NCBI GenBank assembly: GCA_009838035.1
Contig: VXSK01000005.1
Span: 57,105-121,104 of the forward strand
Reading direction: 5' to 3'
Length of the DNA stretch: 64,000 bases
From: Gammaproteobacteria bacterium
GTDB taxonomy: Bacteria > Pseudomonadota > Gammaproteobacteria > Steroidobacterales > Foliamicaceae
Positions 1 through 8,847 of the stretch are shown here, one piece after another; the first letter of the stretch is position 1; every line of letters begins with the position of its first letter. The translations under genes were made by a program, and so were the position numbers. The notes beneath the pieces were generated by a model. It was not told where the DNA came from and searched no databases. It worked only from the letters and a program-made list of their open reading frames with translations.

Positions 1-1140
1 GCATTTGCGATCTGGAGCACGCAGATTCGATACCTCGGCGTCGGCGCCATGATCATAGGCGGCCTGTGGGCGCTTTTGTCGTTGCGCGGTTCCCTGGTTG
101 AAGCCTTCCGGCGCGGCTTCGGAAAATCGGGCGCAGCGGCGTCCATAGCGGAAACCGATCGGGACACGCCGATGCGGATCGTCGTGATCGGCGTCGCCTG
201 CATGGCGCTGTTCATGTGGCTGATCTACTACAACGTCGTGGAAAACGCGGGCATCTCGCTGGCCATGACGCTCCTGATGGCCACTACCGGTTTCCTGTTT
301 TCCGCGGTGGCCGCGTACATGGCGGGCCTGGTGGGTTCCTCCAATAACCCGGTATCGGGCGTAACCATCGCCACCATCCTGTTTTCGTCCCTGCTGATGT
401 TGTTGATGGTGGGCAGAGGCGACGTCACCGCGCCGGCGGCCGTGATCATGATCGGCGCCGTGGTCTGCTGCGCGGCTGCGATCGGCGGTGACAACATGCA
501 GGACCTCAAGGCCGGGCGAATGGTGGGATCAACGCCCTGGAAACAGCAGATCATGCAGGTGGTTGGTGTCGTCTCCGCCACTTTCGTGCTCGCGCCCATA
601 CTGAACGTGCTGCTCAGCGCATACGGAATCGGGCCCGCCACCGACGAGAATCCCGATTCCCTGCTTGCGCCACAGGCTACGCTGATGGCCTCGGTTGCGC
701 AGGGAGTCCTCGGCCAGGGTGCAGACCTGCCATGGGGGATGATCTATACCGGCATAGGCGTGGGCGCCGTGATCATCATCTGCGATGAAGTGCTCAGAGT
801 GCGAAAGGCGTCATTCCGGATGCCGGTTCTGGCCGTGGCGGTGGGCATTTACCTGCCGGTCGAATTGGCGGTTCCGATCTTCATCGGCGGGCTGGTGTCG
901 TACATCGCCAAGCGGGCTCGCGGCGGCGAAGCGGCGCGTCCGGGTTCGCTCTACGCGGCGGGACTCATTACCGGCGAGGCCCTGATGGGCATTCTCATCG
1001 CCGTCCTGATCGTCGGTTTCGAGAATCCGGCGCCGTTGGCGCTGGGGTTATCGGCCGGAGTGTTGCCCGGCATCGTTGCGCTTGCGGTGATCGTGGCCCT
1101 GCTGTACCGTGCTGGCGCGCGCAACAGAGCCGCAGGCTGA
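1..1140 (+). CDS. OPT-family oligopeptide transporter, 3' part only
   Basis: The reading frame is open from the first base of the window, so the N-terminal half lies outside. The remaining ~379 residues are strongly hydrophobic with about nine membrane segments. They carry features usual in bacterial OPT transporters: a WSTQIRYLGVGAM stretch at the window edge, the loop GLVGSSNNPVSGVTIA, and GGDNMQDLKAGRMVG. The family imports short peptides or metal chelates across the inner membrane using the proton gradient. The first in-frame ATG inside the window (49) is internal, not a start. The stop is followed 43 bp later by a small DUF1330-type gene on the same strand. Family assignment is confident; the substrate cannot be read. 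Confidence 0.88.
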   Translation, partial: AFAIWSTQIRYLGVGAMIIGGLWALLSLRGSLVEAFRRGFGKSGAAASIAETDRDTPMRIVVIGVACMALFMWLIYYNVVENAGISLAMTLLMATTGFLFSAVAAYMAGLVGSSNNPVSGVTIATILFSSLLMLLMVGRGDVTAPAAVIMIGAVVCCAAAIGGDNMQDLKAGRMVGSTPWKQQIMQVVGVVSATFVLAPILNVLLSAYGIGPATDENPDSLLAPQATLMASVAQGVLGQGADLPWGMIYTGIGVGAVIIICDEVLRVRKASFRMPVLAVAVGIYLPVELAVPIFIGGLVSYIAKRARGGEAARPGSLYAAGLITGEALMGILIAVLIVGFENPAPLALGLSAGVLPGIVALAVIVALLYRAGARNRAAG

Positions 1141-1183
1141 GTTTGCGTTTCATTGGCTTTCTGACGGGGAGGATCTTTCACCC

Positions 1184-1483
1184 ATGTCCCATTACCTGGT
1201 GGCGGTGTGCCACATCACCAACTTCAACGACAACATGAAGAAATACGCCCAGCTCTCAGCCGAGCTCGTGGCGCAGAACGGCGGCGAGTACGTCATCCGG
1301 GGCCCGGCGGAAGAAGACGTCGAGGGCGACAAGCTGGCCGGCTGCTACCTGATCGTCAGCCGCTTCCCCACCCGCGAACAGCTCGACGCCTTCTGGAAGG
1401 GCGACGAGTACCGCAACAACGTCCGCCCGCTTCGCGCCGGCACCGGAAAGTACGACATCGCGATCTACCCCTCCGCTCCCTGA
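1184..1483 (+). CDS. DUF1330 / YciI-like small protein
   Basis: A 99-residue protein starting MSHYLVAVCHITN, with an AG-rich ribosome site (ggggagg) ending 11 bases before the ATG at 1184. It has the ferredoxin-like alpha/beta dimer pattern of DUF1330 and YciI-like proteins: a first strand AVCHITN, a helix of about 25 residues, then GGEYVIRG, a strand CYLIVSRFP, a helix around DAFWKGDEY, and a C-terminal YDIAIYP strand. An in-frame start at 1109 exists but overlaps the OPT gene and adds residues that do not look like the family. Function of the family is mostly unknown. It may be co-transcribed with the OPT gene. Confidence 0.75.
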   Translation: MSHYLVAVCHITNFNDNMKKYAQLSAELVAQNGGEYVIRGPAEEDVEGDKLAGCYLIVSRFPTREQLDAFWKGDEYRNNVRPLRAGTGKYDIAIYPSAP

Positions 1484-1517
1484 CCCGCGCGGCTTCCTGC
1501 AGCCGCAGTCGCCGGCC

Positions 1518-2336
1518 CTAGCGAGCCGGCTTCCGGCGTCGGCGCACGTACCAGTTGGCAAGCAGGATTGCCGCAAGAACGCCCGCAATCCAGGGGTTGT
1601 AGAGTGGATGCACAAGTGAAACTATCAGAGGCTGGATAAACAGGACGAGGGGAGCGGTCAGCAGGAAAAGTTCAAATACCTGCGTATCGTTCAAGCTGTG
1701 GGTTAACGCCACCCAGGCACAAAGAGAAGCGTAGGTAGCGAGTGTTCCCAGGCGCCAGGAGCCGCATCCAATGCTGGTCGCTCCCGCCAGGAAGGCGCCG
1801 GATGCAAGCATGGCCACTTCTCTTCCGTTTGGAGCGAACCCCCGGAATTTTTGAGCCACGTGGCCGTCGAAGATGCTGCAATACCCGAAATCAAATTCCA
1901 GCCACACGATCAAACCGAGCGTCAAACTAACCAACCCCAGAAGCGTACCAAGTCCACGCCGAAATCCGGAAAGCCATGCCGGCGCCAGCGGCTGGCCTTC
2001 GAACGTTCTGTTCTTCCGGTAATTCGCCCAAAGAAAATACCCGAGCAGGAAGCCTGCTCCGATGGCCCCACACAGGAGCACGAACTGCCAAGAATAAAAA
2101 GGTCGCCGCGCGGTGGCGGCTAATACACTGCTGCAGATCGAGAGGAAACCGGCCACCGAGGCGAGCCGCCAGGAACCATGCACAAAGGCGATGAGCGAGG
2201 CGCAAAAAGCGATCGGACCAAGAAAAAGAAAGCTGAAGCCCGATACCCAGTAGAAGATCGCCAGATTGCTGATTGCGATTGTCATGCTGATCGCACCAGC
2301 AACGAGTCCGGAACGCTGCATTCTTCCCGCCCTCAT
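1518..2336 (-). CDS. Predicted integral membrane protein with two-fold internal repeat (unknown)
   Basis: I do not recognise a family. The 272-residue protein has about eight hydrophobic segments and appears to be two similar halves: each half has a membrane helix followed by a G-S-W-R-L motif (residues 54-58 and 192-196) and another helix. The C-terminus is basic (RRRRKPAR). The start at 2336 has a GGAGAG ribosome site six bases upstream. The gene lies 49 bp downstream of a second protein of the same architecture, in a leftward three-gene operon with the HhH protein. A cell-envelope location is certain; function is unknown. Confidence 0.7.
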   Translation of the reverse strand: MRAGRMQRSGLVAGAISMTIAISNLAIFYWVSGFSFLFLGPIAFCASLIAFVHGSWRLASVAGFLSICSSVLAATARRPFYSWQFVLLCGAIGAGFLLGYFLWANYRKNRTFEGQPLAPAWLSGFRRGLGTLLGLVSLTLGLIVWLEFDFGYCSIFDGHVAQKFRGFAPNGREVAMLASGAFLAGATSIGCGSWRLGTLATYASLCAWVALTHSLNDTQVFELFLLTAPLVLFIQPLIVSLVHPLYNPWIAGVLAAILLANWYVRRRRKPAR

Positions 2337-2385
2337 TCACGCTCTCCAAATGTTTGCGTCCTGCCCGGACACTCGACACAGGTGT

Positions 2386-3180
2386 TCAGGGGTCTTGGTG
2401 TGTCATCGGTCTTTTGCGGTTCCTGGATTGCTGGTGGTGCCAGAGAAGGAACGCGCAAAGCGCGGCAAGCCCCATCAGCGGGTAGATTACCTGGTACTCG
2501 GCCGGGCCGAACCACATGGGCATTAGAGTGGCCATCGTAGGGATTGCGAGAAATATCGCCAGCGCGGCCGTTCGCCAGGCTCCGCACAGAATCGCAATTA
2601 TTGCCCCAAGCAGTCCCAACAGCCCCATCATCGGCGTGTACATCAAACCGGGAACAGTCGCGTACAACGCACCGAAACCTGAGCTTAAGCCCGTTGTCGG
2701 CACGGAAAAGAGCATCCCGAGCGCGAACCGAAAACGAAGATCGGCGGATAGCGCGATCAGTGCCAGCGCGACACTCAATATTCCAAAGCAAACACCGAGC
2801 CGCTTGCGAACCACGCCTCTCGCCTCCGGTAATTGCCGTTGAGTTTGCGCCGCCCTGGCCCGCAGGTAATTCATGCCCAGCGGAATTGCCATCGCGGCGC
2901 CCATCATAAAAACAATGGCAGTAACCAATGGGTCAGGTTCACTTGCAAAAGGCGAGTCGGCGACCAGGGAAAACCCGGCCGGGCCTGCAGCTCCGAACCA
3001 CACGGTAAGAATCGCGAGCCGCCACGCTCCCAGGACCAAAGCGACCAGCGCCCCCAGCAAGGCCGGAAGGATCAGCACCGGGCCAGGCGTGGTCGGAGAC
3101 CAGGCAACTACCGGAGCGGCTATTGCAAGCAGAAGGCTTGCGGCTCCGATGACGAAGCCGTAATGCGCCGAACGGGTCAC
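2386..3180 (-). CDS. Predicted integral membrane protein, related to its downstream neighbour (unknown)
   Basis: A 264-residue polytopic membrane protein with about eight hydrophobic segments. Like the next gene it has two halves, each with a G-A-W-R motif after a helix (residues 51-55 GAWRL, 200-204 GAWRT). The middle loop (about 105-130) is basic and hydrophilic. The start is GTG at 3180, overlapping the stop of the HhH gene as GTGA, so translation is probably coupled. No family recognised. The repeated motif in two adjacent genes suggests an old duplication followed by strong divergence. Confidence 0.7.
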   Translation of the reverse strand: MTRSAHYGFVIGAASLLLAIAAPVVAWSPTTPGPVLILPALLGALVALVLGAWRLAILTVWFGAAGPAGFSLVADSPFASEPDPLVTAIVFMMGAAMAIPLGMNYLRARAAQTQRQLPEARGVVRKRLGVCFGILSVALALIALSADLRFRFALGMLFSVPTTGLSSGFGALYATVPGLMYTPMMGLLGLLGAIIAILCGAWRTAALAIFLAIPTMATLMPMWFGPAEYQVIYPLMGLAALCAFLLWHHQQSRNRKRPMTHQDP

Positions 3181-3806
3181 CGTATGGTCATGTAGCGTTC
3201 CAGCCGGGCGACTTCGGCGTCGTCCACGTACTTTCCGATTTCACGGCGGAACTGCTCCATGTTGCGGTACGGGCGATACTCGAGAAACTCGTGCACCATG
3301 CGCCTTCCTACGCCGGGAATGCCGGCGAAGTCGGCCTCGCTCGCGGAATTCAGGTCCAGCGGCACGAAGACATACTGTTCGAGCCGGGCAACCTCCTCGT
3401 CGTCCACATACTTGCCGATTTCGCGCCTGAACTGCTCAAGCGAACGATATGGCCGGTACTCCTCGAACTCGTGCGCCATGCGCCTGCCCACGCCGGGGAT
3501 CAGGAGAATTTCATCCTCCGTGGCGGAATTCAGATTGATGGGAACGAACAGTTGCCCGTATACCTCCGCTCGCTGACTCTCGTTCAATGATCCGCTCAAT
3601 AGAACGTCCAGTTCCGCCGCACCGGGAAAGGGCCGGCCATCGACGATGTCCCTCACCAGCCCGGGGTCAAGATGGATGACGCCCTCAAGCTGATCTTCGT
3701 CGGCCACGTTGGGGTTGAGAATGCTCTCGTTATTGCCGACTTGCGCCTGCGCGGCGCTCCACAAGAACGCGGTCGCCACGCAGAGGGCTGACATTGACCG
3801 ATTCAT
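3177..3806 (-). CDS. Exported helix-hairpin-helix (ComEA-like) repeat protein
   Basis: Start chosen at MNRSMSALC (3806) because it gives a clean signal peptide ending near AQAQ. The mature protein holds two nearly identical ~60-residue units, each with LNSA(T/S)E, then IPGVGRRM (the helix-hairpin-helix glycine motif), EYRPYR and QFRREIGKYVDD. A third, degenerate unit precedes them (LDPGLVRDIVDGRPFPG). HhH units of this type bind DNA non-specifically in ComEA, the periplasmic DNA receptor of natural transformation. Here the protein has tandem units and sits in an operon with two unknown membrane proteins, so a competence role is only an inference. Cys residues are absent from the mature part. 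Confidence 0.8.
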   Translation of the reverse strand: MNRSMSALCVATAFLWSAAQAQVGNNESILNPNVADEDQLEGVIHLDPGLVRDIVDGRPFPGAAELDVLLSGSLNESQRAEVYGQLFVPINLNSATEDEILLIPGVGRRMAHEFEEYRPYRSLEQFRREIGKYVDDEEVARLEQYVFVPLDLNSASEADFAGIPGVGRRMVHEFLEYRPYRNMEQFRREIGKYVDDAEVARLERYMTIR

Positions 3807-3907
3807 TCGTGCTCTCCCGAGAATTGCCGCCATACTAGTGGCGTGCCTCAAAAGGGGTCAAGATTTTCCCGAACAACCGGCGGGAATGCCGGAACGGGAC
3901 TTCGCCT

Positions 3908-4498
3908 TTGCTCCGCCGACTGATCGATTCGCCCTACCTGCTCTGGTTGCTGCTCGCGCTGCCGGGCGCGGTCACGATCTTTCGGTACGCTACGGGCGCC
4001 ACGTTCTACGGGGAGGTGGTGCTGGGAACAGGAGATATCTCGGCGAAACTGCTTATCGCAACCATGGCCGTTACGCCGCTGTCACTGATGTTTCCGGGAC
4101 GTTCATGGGTCAGGTGGTTGCTCAGGCGGCGGCGGTATCTCGGGGTGGCTGCGTTCGGCTACGCGGCTTTGCATACCGTCGTGTACCTGTTTCGAAAGGG
4201 CTCGTTCGGACTCATACTGGCTGAAGGCGCCGAACCCGGACTGCTCGCCGGCTGGATCGCGCTGGCCATTCTCGTGCCGTTGGCGATCACCAGCAACGAC
4301 GCCGCCGTCCGGCGCCTGCGTAGGCTCTGGAAACGCCTGCACCGATGGGTGTACGCGGCGGCCATACTGACTTTCGTGCACTGGGTCATCGAGGCCTACG
4401 ATCCGGTGCCCGGACTCATTCACCTGGCCGTGCTGGCCGCGCTGGAAGGATTCAGGCTCTGGAAGACGAATCGCGGCCGGAAGCGCCGGCCAACATGA
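3908..4498 (+). CDS. msrQ: MsrQ-like heme-binding membrane protein (YedZ family)
   Basis: A 196-residue protein with six membrane segments of the ferric-reductase-like family. Typical MsrQ features are the N-terminal PGAVTIFRYATG region, the loop after TGDISAKLL, the ALHTVVYL helix and LHRWVYAAAILTFVHW, which supply the heme-ligating histidines. MsrQ passes electrons from the quinone pool to the periplasmic methionine sulfoxide reductase MsrP. The usual msrP is not upstream: the divergent neighbour is the HhH gene. The only usable start in frame is TTG at 3908, with no clear ribosome site, so the N-terminus is less certain than the family. Confidence 0.82.
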   Translation: MLRRLIDSPYLLWLLLALPGAVTIFRYATGATFYGEVVLGTGDISAKLLIATMAVTPLSLMFPGRSWVRWLLRRRRYLGVAAFGYAALHTVVYLFRKGSFGLILAEGAEPGLLAGWIALAILVPLAITSNDAAVRRLRRLWKRLHRWVYAAAILTFVHWVIEAYDPVPGLIHLAVLAALEGFRLWKTNRGRKRRPT

Positions 4499-4943
4499 AG
4501 CGCGCCTGCGCAGTTGCCACGAGTGCACCATTGTCGTCGCGAAAGGCCTTGCCTTCCATTTCCATCATGCGGCCCCGGCGGCGCAGCAGCCTTCCTTCGA
4601 GTTTCAGTCCGACCCCCATCGGCACCGCGTCGCGGTAGCGGACCTCGCAGCGCGCCGTGTGGGCGCGCTGGCCCTGCAGGAAACTCCAGTTGGCCATGAC
4701 GTCGTCCAGCAGCGAATAGAGGATGCCGCCGTGGAGCATGTCGCTGTAGCCCACATGCGTTGGACCCGGCGTGAATTCCGCGCGGCAGATCTGCTCGCCG
4801 CCTTCCTCCTCCAGCCGGAAACGCACCCTCAGGCCCCCCGGGTTGGAAGGCCCGCAGACGAAGCAATGATTGGCCGGATCCCAGAGTTCGCCGGCGTTTT
4901 TTTCCATGGACTGTTTTTGTGCGCCGGACACTACGTAGGGCAT
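4452..4943 (-). CDS. PaaI-family hotdog thioesterase
   Basis: A hotdog-fold acyl-CoA thioesterase of the PaaI type. The N-terminal part has HCFVCGPSNPGGLRVRF, the usual Cys-containing entry of this subgroup. It is followed by the active-site helix HGGILYSLLDDVMAN, whose HGG and acidic residue are the catalytic signature. Two starts are plausible: MPYVVSG at 4943 or MEKNAGE at 4907; neither has a good ribosome site. The gene converges with msrQ and overlaps its end by 47 bases. It is divergent from the HIT gene. The substrate is unknown, and the position near acyl-CoA genes is consistent with housekeeping hydrolysis of acyl-CoA. Confidence 0.8.
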   Translation of the reverse strand: MPYVVSGAQKQSMEKNAGELWDPANHCFVCGPSNPGGLRVRFRLEEEGGEQICRAEFTPGPTHVGYSDMLHGGILYSLLDDVMANWSFLQGQRAHTARCEVRYRDAVPMGVGLKLEGRLLRRRGRMMEMEGKAFRDDNGALVATAQARFMLAGASGRDSSSRA

Positions 4944-4981
4944 GATAGAAACAAACGTGGAATGATACGCGGGCCCGACCC

Positions 4982-5416
4982 ATGACTTACGATTCCGGCA
5001 ACATTTTCGCACGCATCCTGGCCGGTGAGGCCAAGTCCCACCGCGTTTACGACGATGAGCATGTTCTGGCGATCATGGATGTCATGCCGCGCGCCGACGG
5101 CCATACGCTGGTGCTGCCCAAGGCCCCGTGCGCGGATTTTCACACGCTTCCCGCGGATGCCGTACCCGGCGTGTTTGCGGCCACTCAGAAGCTCGCGAAT
5201 GCGGTCAGGCAGGCGTTCGGAGCGGACGGGGTACTGGTCACGCTGCGCAACGGCGCCGCTGCCGGCCAGGTCGTCTTCCACATGCATGTGCACGTCATCC
5301 CCTGCCATCAGGGCCAGCCGGTGAGGCCGCCGGGGCACGCACTGGCCGATGACGAAGTTCTCGCGGAGCATGCCCGGCTGATTCGCGAGGCGCTGGCCCG
5401 CCAGCCAGCGGACTAG
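4982..5416 (+). CDS. HIT-family nucleotide hydrolase
   Basis: A 144-residue histidine-triad protein. The catalytic motif H-M-H-V-H-V is at residues 100-105, preceded by the usual strand NGAAAGQVV. The N-terminal [18 protein letters not shown] and the [13 protein letters not shown] strand match bacterial HIT (Hint-like) proteins, which hydrolyse nucleotide phosphoramidates or AMP conjugates. The acyl-CoA dehydrogenase begins 11 bp downstream on the same strand, so the two are probably one transcript. Only the exact substrate is open. Confidence 0.9.
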   Translation: MTYDSGNIFARILAGEAKSHRVYDDEHVLAIMDVMPRADGHTLVLPKAPCADFHTLPADAVPGVFAATQKLANAVRQAFGADGVLVTLRNGAAAGQVVFHMHVHVIPCHQGQPVRPPGHALADDEVLAEHARLIREALARQPAD

Positions 5417-5427
5417 TCGCGGGACTT

Positions 5428-6582
5428 ATGCCTGCAAGTCACCTCAAGTGGCCGTTTTTCGAGCAACGGCATGGCGACCGGCAGCGCAGGCTGGACGCCT
5501 GGTGCGGCGAGCAATCCTGGGAGCAGGAACCGGCCGCCGCCGAACTGGACGCAAGCTGCCGGGACATCGCCGCCCGCCTTGGCGAGGCCGGGTTCCTGAA
5601 GTTCGCAGTTCCGCAGCCGTTCGGCGATGATGCCGGCCTTGACGCCCGCAGTCTGTGCCTGATGCGCGAGACCCTGGCGCGGCACGAGCCCCTGGCCGAT
5701 TTCGTCTACGCGATGCAGGTTCTCGGCAGCGCGCCTATCAGCCTTTACGGGAACTCCCCACAGAAGGCGGCATGGCTGGGCGATGTTGCCGCGGGGCGGA
5801 AGATCGCGGCCTTTGCGCTCTCGGAGAAGGAAGCGGGTTCGGATGTCGCCGCCATGACCATGCGCGCGGAGCGGCGCAATGGCGACTACGTGCTCAATGG
5901 CGCCAAGGCCTGGATTTCGAACGCCGGAGTTGCCGATTTCTACGTCGTGTTCGCCCGGACCGCCGAAGGCAAGCGGGGTTTCAGCGCGTTCGTGGCGCCG
6001 GCCGATACGCCCGGCCTCCGGGTCGCCGAGCGCACTCCGGTCATTGCGGCGCATCCGCTGGGCAACCTTGAATTCAGCGACTGCCGGTTGCCGTCCTCCT
6101 CGATGCTGGGTGCGCCGGGAGACGGGCTGCGCGTAGCGCTCGGCACTCTGGACCTGTGCCGTTCCACCGTGGGCGCGGCCGCGCTGGGCATGGCGCGCCG
6201 GGCCTACGGTGAAGCGCTGCAGAGAGCACGGCGAAGGGAGCTGTTCGGCGGGATCCTGGGCGACTTGCAGCTCACGCAGGCGGCCCTGGCCGATATGGCG
6301 ACGTCCATCGACGCGGCGGCCCTTCTGGTGTACCGGGCCGCCTGGACGCGCGATTCGGGGCAGGAGCGAATAACCCGCGAGGCTTCGATGGCCAAGCTGT
6401 TCGCGACCGAGCACGCGCAAAAGGTGATCGACCGCGCGGTGCAGTTGTTCGGCGGCGAGGGGGTCCGGGCCGGTTCCGTCGTGGAGCGGCTGTACCGCGA
6501 GATACGTGCGCTGAGGATTTACGAGGGTGCAAGCGAGATTCAGCAATTGCTGATCGCGCGCCACGAGCTCCAGGAAAACTGA
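5428..6582 (+). CDS. Acyl-CoA dehydrogenase
   Basis: A 384-residue FAD-dependent acyl-CoA dehydrogenase. The N-terminal helical domain is followed by the FAD-binding strands ([15 protein letters not shown], then [19 protein letters not shown]). The C-terminal helical domain contains [10 protein letters not shown], with the catalytic glutamate at about residue 366. It catalyses alpha,beta-desaturation of an acyl-CoA, passing electrons to ETF. It follows the HIT gene by 11 bp, and a TonB receptor starts 7 bp after its stop, an unusual but probably co-transcribed neighbour. Chain-length specificity cannot be read. Confidence 0.92.
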   Translation: MPASHLKWPFFEQRHGDRQRRLDAWCGEQSWEQEPAAAELDASCRDIAARLGEAGFLKFAVPQPFGDDAGLDARSLCLMRETLARHEPLADFVYAMQVLGSAPISLYGNSPQKAAWLGDVAAGRKIAAFALSEKEAGSDVAAMTMRAERRNGDYVLNGAKAWISNAGVADFYVVFARTAEGKRGFSAFVAPADTPGLRVAERTPVIAAHPLGNLEFSDCRLPSSSMLGAPGDGLRVALGTLDLCRSTVGAAALGMARRAYGEALQRARRRELFGGILGDLQLTQAALADMATSIDAAALLVYRAAWTRDSGQERITREASMAKLFATEHAQKVIDRAVQLFGGEGVRAGSVVERLYREIRALRIYEGASEIQQLLIARHELQEN

Positions 6583-6589
6583 CGCCGTG

Positions 6590-8689
6590 ATGCGCCGGTA
6601 TCGGCAGTACGCCCTGCCATGGCTGCTTGCGCTTGCCCAATGCCTGCTGCTGCCTGCCGTCCATGCCCAGGACAGCAACGGCGCCAGCGCCGATGTCGAG
6701 GAAATCGTGGTGACCGCGCAGCGGCGTCCCAGCGATGCACAGAGCGTGGGACGCAGCCTCAGCGTGCTGGACCTTGAGCGCCTCGGCGGACTGCCCGGAC
6801 AGACGCACGTGCAGGAGGCGCTGGCGCGGGTGCCCGGCGTGAACCTGCAGCGGGGCAACGGACAGGAGTACCTGCCGGCGCTGCGTTCGCCGGTGCTCAC
6901 CGGCGCCGGCGCCTGCGGCGCGCTGCTGACGGCCGAGGACGGCATTCCGCTCACGTCGCCGGGCTTCTGCAATATCAACGAACTTTTCTTCGCCCATCAC
7001 GAGGCGGCTTCGCGCATAGAGGTGCTGCGTGGGCCGGGCACGGCCGTGTATGGAGGCAACGCGCTGCACGGTGTCGTGAACGTCATTACCGCGCGCAGCG
7101 CAGGGTCTTCGCTTGCCGGCCTTGAGTTGGGGTCGTACGGTCTGGCCCGGTTCCGGCTGAACCGGTTCGGCGCGTCGGACAGCGGCCTCAGGTTGACGGT
7201 AGTGCGCGACGGCGGTTTTCGCGACGATTCCGGCTACCGGCAGTTCAAGCTCAATGCGTTCCGTTCGGGGAGCAGGCGAACCTGGGTCTGGACCGGCGCC
7301 GTGGCCATGAGCGGGCTGGACCAGGACACCGCCGGATACATCACCGGACTCGAAAGCTATCGCGACCCGCGAACCGCCCGCTCCAATCCGGACCCCGAAG
7401 CCTTTCGCAAGGCGCTCAATCTGCGTGCCTGGGCACGCCTTGAGTATCGCCGTAATGAAGCCTGGTCGCTGGTCCTGACGCCGTACCTGCGCTACTCGCG
7501 CATGCGCTTTCGGATGCACTTCCTGCCCGGCGACCCGTTCGAGCGCAACGGCCATTCCGGCGCCGGCCTGCAGACGGCCGCCTATATCGACGGTCCGGCC
7601 GGGCGCCTCATTGCCGGGTTGGATTTCGAGTACGCGCAGGGCGATCTGAACCAGTGGCAAGAGGGCGATGCCGCCGGCAGCGCGTTCGTGCGGGCCGTCT
7701 TTCCAGCCGGCGATCACTACGACTACGAGGTGGACGCCGGCTGGTTCGCGCCGTTCGCGCATCTGGACCTGCGTCTTGGTGGCCGATGGATCGCGAGCTT
7801 CGGGGCGCGTTACGAACGTGCTCGCTACGACTACCGCACCATGCTGCCCGCGGGGCGCACGCGCGACGACCTGACGCCCTGCGGCTTCGGTGGGTGCCGC
7901 TACAGTCGCCCGGCCAATCGCGCCGACAGCTTCGGGACGGTCTCGCCCAAGGCAAGCATCATCTGGAGTCCGTCAGTCAGCGCACGCGCCTGGCTCAGTC
8001 TCTCGCACGGCTTTCGCATGCCGCAGGCCACCGAGCTGTACCGTCTGCAGGGTGCACAGGCCACGGCCGACTTACGTCCAGAACAGCTTCGGGCGGCGGA
8101 ACTGGGCGCGTCCTTCCGCCGCGAAGCCTTTGCCGCGCAGGTGGCGCTGTATCACATGCGCAAGCGGAACGTCCTGTTCCGGGATGCGGAGCTGTTCAAC
8201 CGCGCGGGCGGCGGCACCCGCCACGACGGGTTCGAGATCGACGTTTCCTGGCAAGCGATATCCGGGCTGACGGTGGAACTTGTCGGCAGCGTTGCCCGGC
8301 ACCGTTACGACAAGGATTACCTGCTTGGAGGCGTCAATCTGAACGGCCTCGACGTGGACACGGCTCCTCGCTGGTTCGGCGGGACGCGCATTCGCTGGCG
8401 GGACGAGTCAGACTGGCAGGTGGAGCTGGAGTGGCTCTGGACTTCAGGCTACTTCATGGAGCCCGAAAACCTCCATCGCTACCCGAGCCATGAAATCCTG
8501 AATCTGCGCGCGCGCGCGGCGCTGGGGCCCAGCGTCATCGCCTACCTGCGCCTGCTGAACGTCACCGGTCGCGCATACGCGGACAGAGCCGACTACACGG
8601 TCTTCAGCGGAGAACGCTATTTCCCGGGACGGCCACGGTCCTTGTATGCCGGTCTGGAATGGCGCTGGGGAGTGTCCCTCCCGAAGTAG
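6590..8689 (+). CDS. TonB-dependent outer-membrane receptor (1 of 4)
   Basis: A 699-residue outer-membrane receptor. The signal peptide (to about VHAQ) is followed by a TonB-box-like EEIVVTAQRR. The plug domain contains VLRGPGTAVYGGNALHGVVNV. The rest is a 22-strand barrel ending in an aromatic-rich strand (EWRWGVSLPK). I start at ATG 6590; a GTG codon directly before it is an alternative. The barrel is shorter than in the other three receptors of this window. Its ligand is unknown; vitamin B12, siderophore or nutrient uptake are all possible. A 100-bp inverted-repeat element lies 27 bp after the stop. Confidence 0.93.
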   Translation: MRRYRQYALPWLLALAQCLLLPAVHAQDSNGASADVEEIVVTAQRRPSDAQSVGRSLSVLDLERLGGLPGQTHVQEALARVPGVNLQRGNGQEYLPALRSPVLTGAGACGALLTAEDGIPLTSPGFCNINELFFAHHEAASRIEVLRGPGTAVYGGNALHGVVNVITARSAGSSLAGLELGSYGLARFRLNRFGASDSGLRLTVVRDGGFRDDSGYRQFKLNAFRSGSRRTWVWTGAVAMSGLDQDTAGYITGLESYRDPRTARSNPDPEAFRKALNLRAWARLEYRRNEAWSLVLTPYLRYSRMRFRMHFLPGDPFERNGHSGAGLQTAAYIDGPAGRLIAGLDFEYAQGDLNQWQEGDAAGSAFVRAVFPAGDHYDYEVDAGWFAPFAHLDLRLGGRWIASFGARYERARYDYRTMLPAGRTRDDLTPCGFGGCRYSRPANRADSFGTVSPKASIIWSPSVSARAWLSLSHGFRMPQATELYRLQGAQATADLRPEQLRAAELGASFRREAFAAQVALYHMRKRNVLFRDAELFNRAGGGTRHDGFEIDVSWQAISGLTVELVGSVARHRYDKDYLLGGVNLNGLDVDTAPRWFGGTRIRWRDESDWQVELEWLWTSGYFMEPENLHRYPSHEILNLRARAALGPSVIAYLRLLNVTGRAYADRADYTVFSGERYFPGRPRSLYAGLEWRWGVSLPK

Positions 8690-8716
8690 CCGGCGCCTTG
8701 GCGGAGCTTCGATCCC

Positions 8717-8816
8717 GCCCTTCCTTTGCCCGCCTCCTCGTAGGAGACGCCATCCTGGCTCGATTCTCGCTGTCCCTGCTTCAACGCTCCCACGAGGAGG
8801 CGGGCAAAGGAAGGGC
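8717..8816 (+). repeat. Variable-stem palindromic element, copy 1 (type A)
   Basis: A 25-bp perfect inverted repeat: arm 8717-8741 pairs without mismatch with 8792-8816. The arms enclose a 50-nt centre that begins GGAGACGCCATCC and ends CAACGCTCC. The element is exactly 100 bp. A second copy of the same length and almost the same centre is at 20965-21064. It lies between the convergent ends of a TonB receptor gene and a small exported-protein gene. The stretch after the right arm (GGGCTTAAGCCGG) resembles the same position in the other complete copies. Confidence 0.9.
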
Positions 8817-8847
8817 TTAAGCCGGCTCCGGCGGGTGCGGGCCGGGG

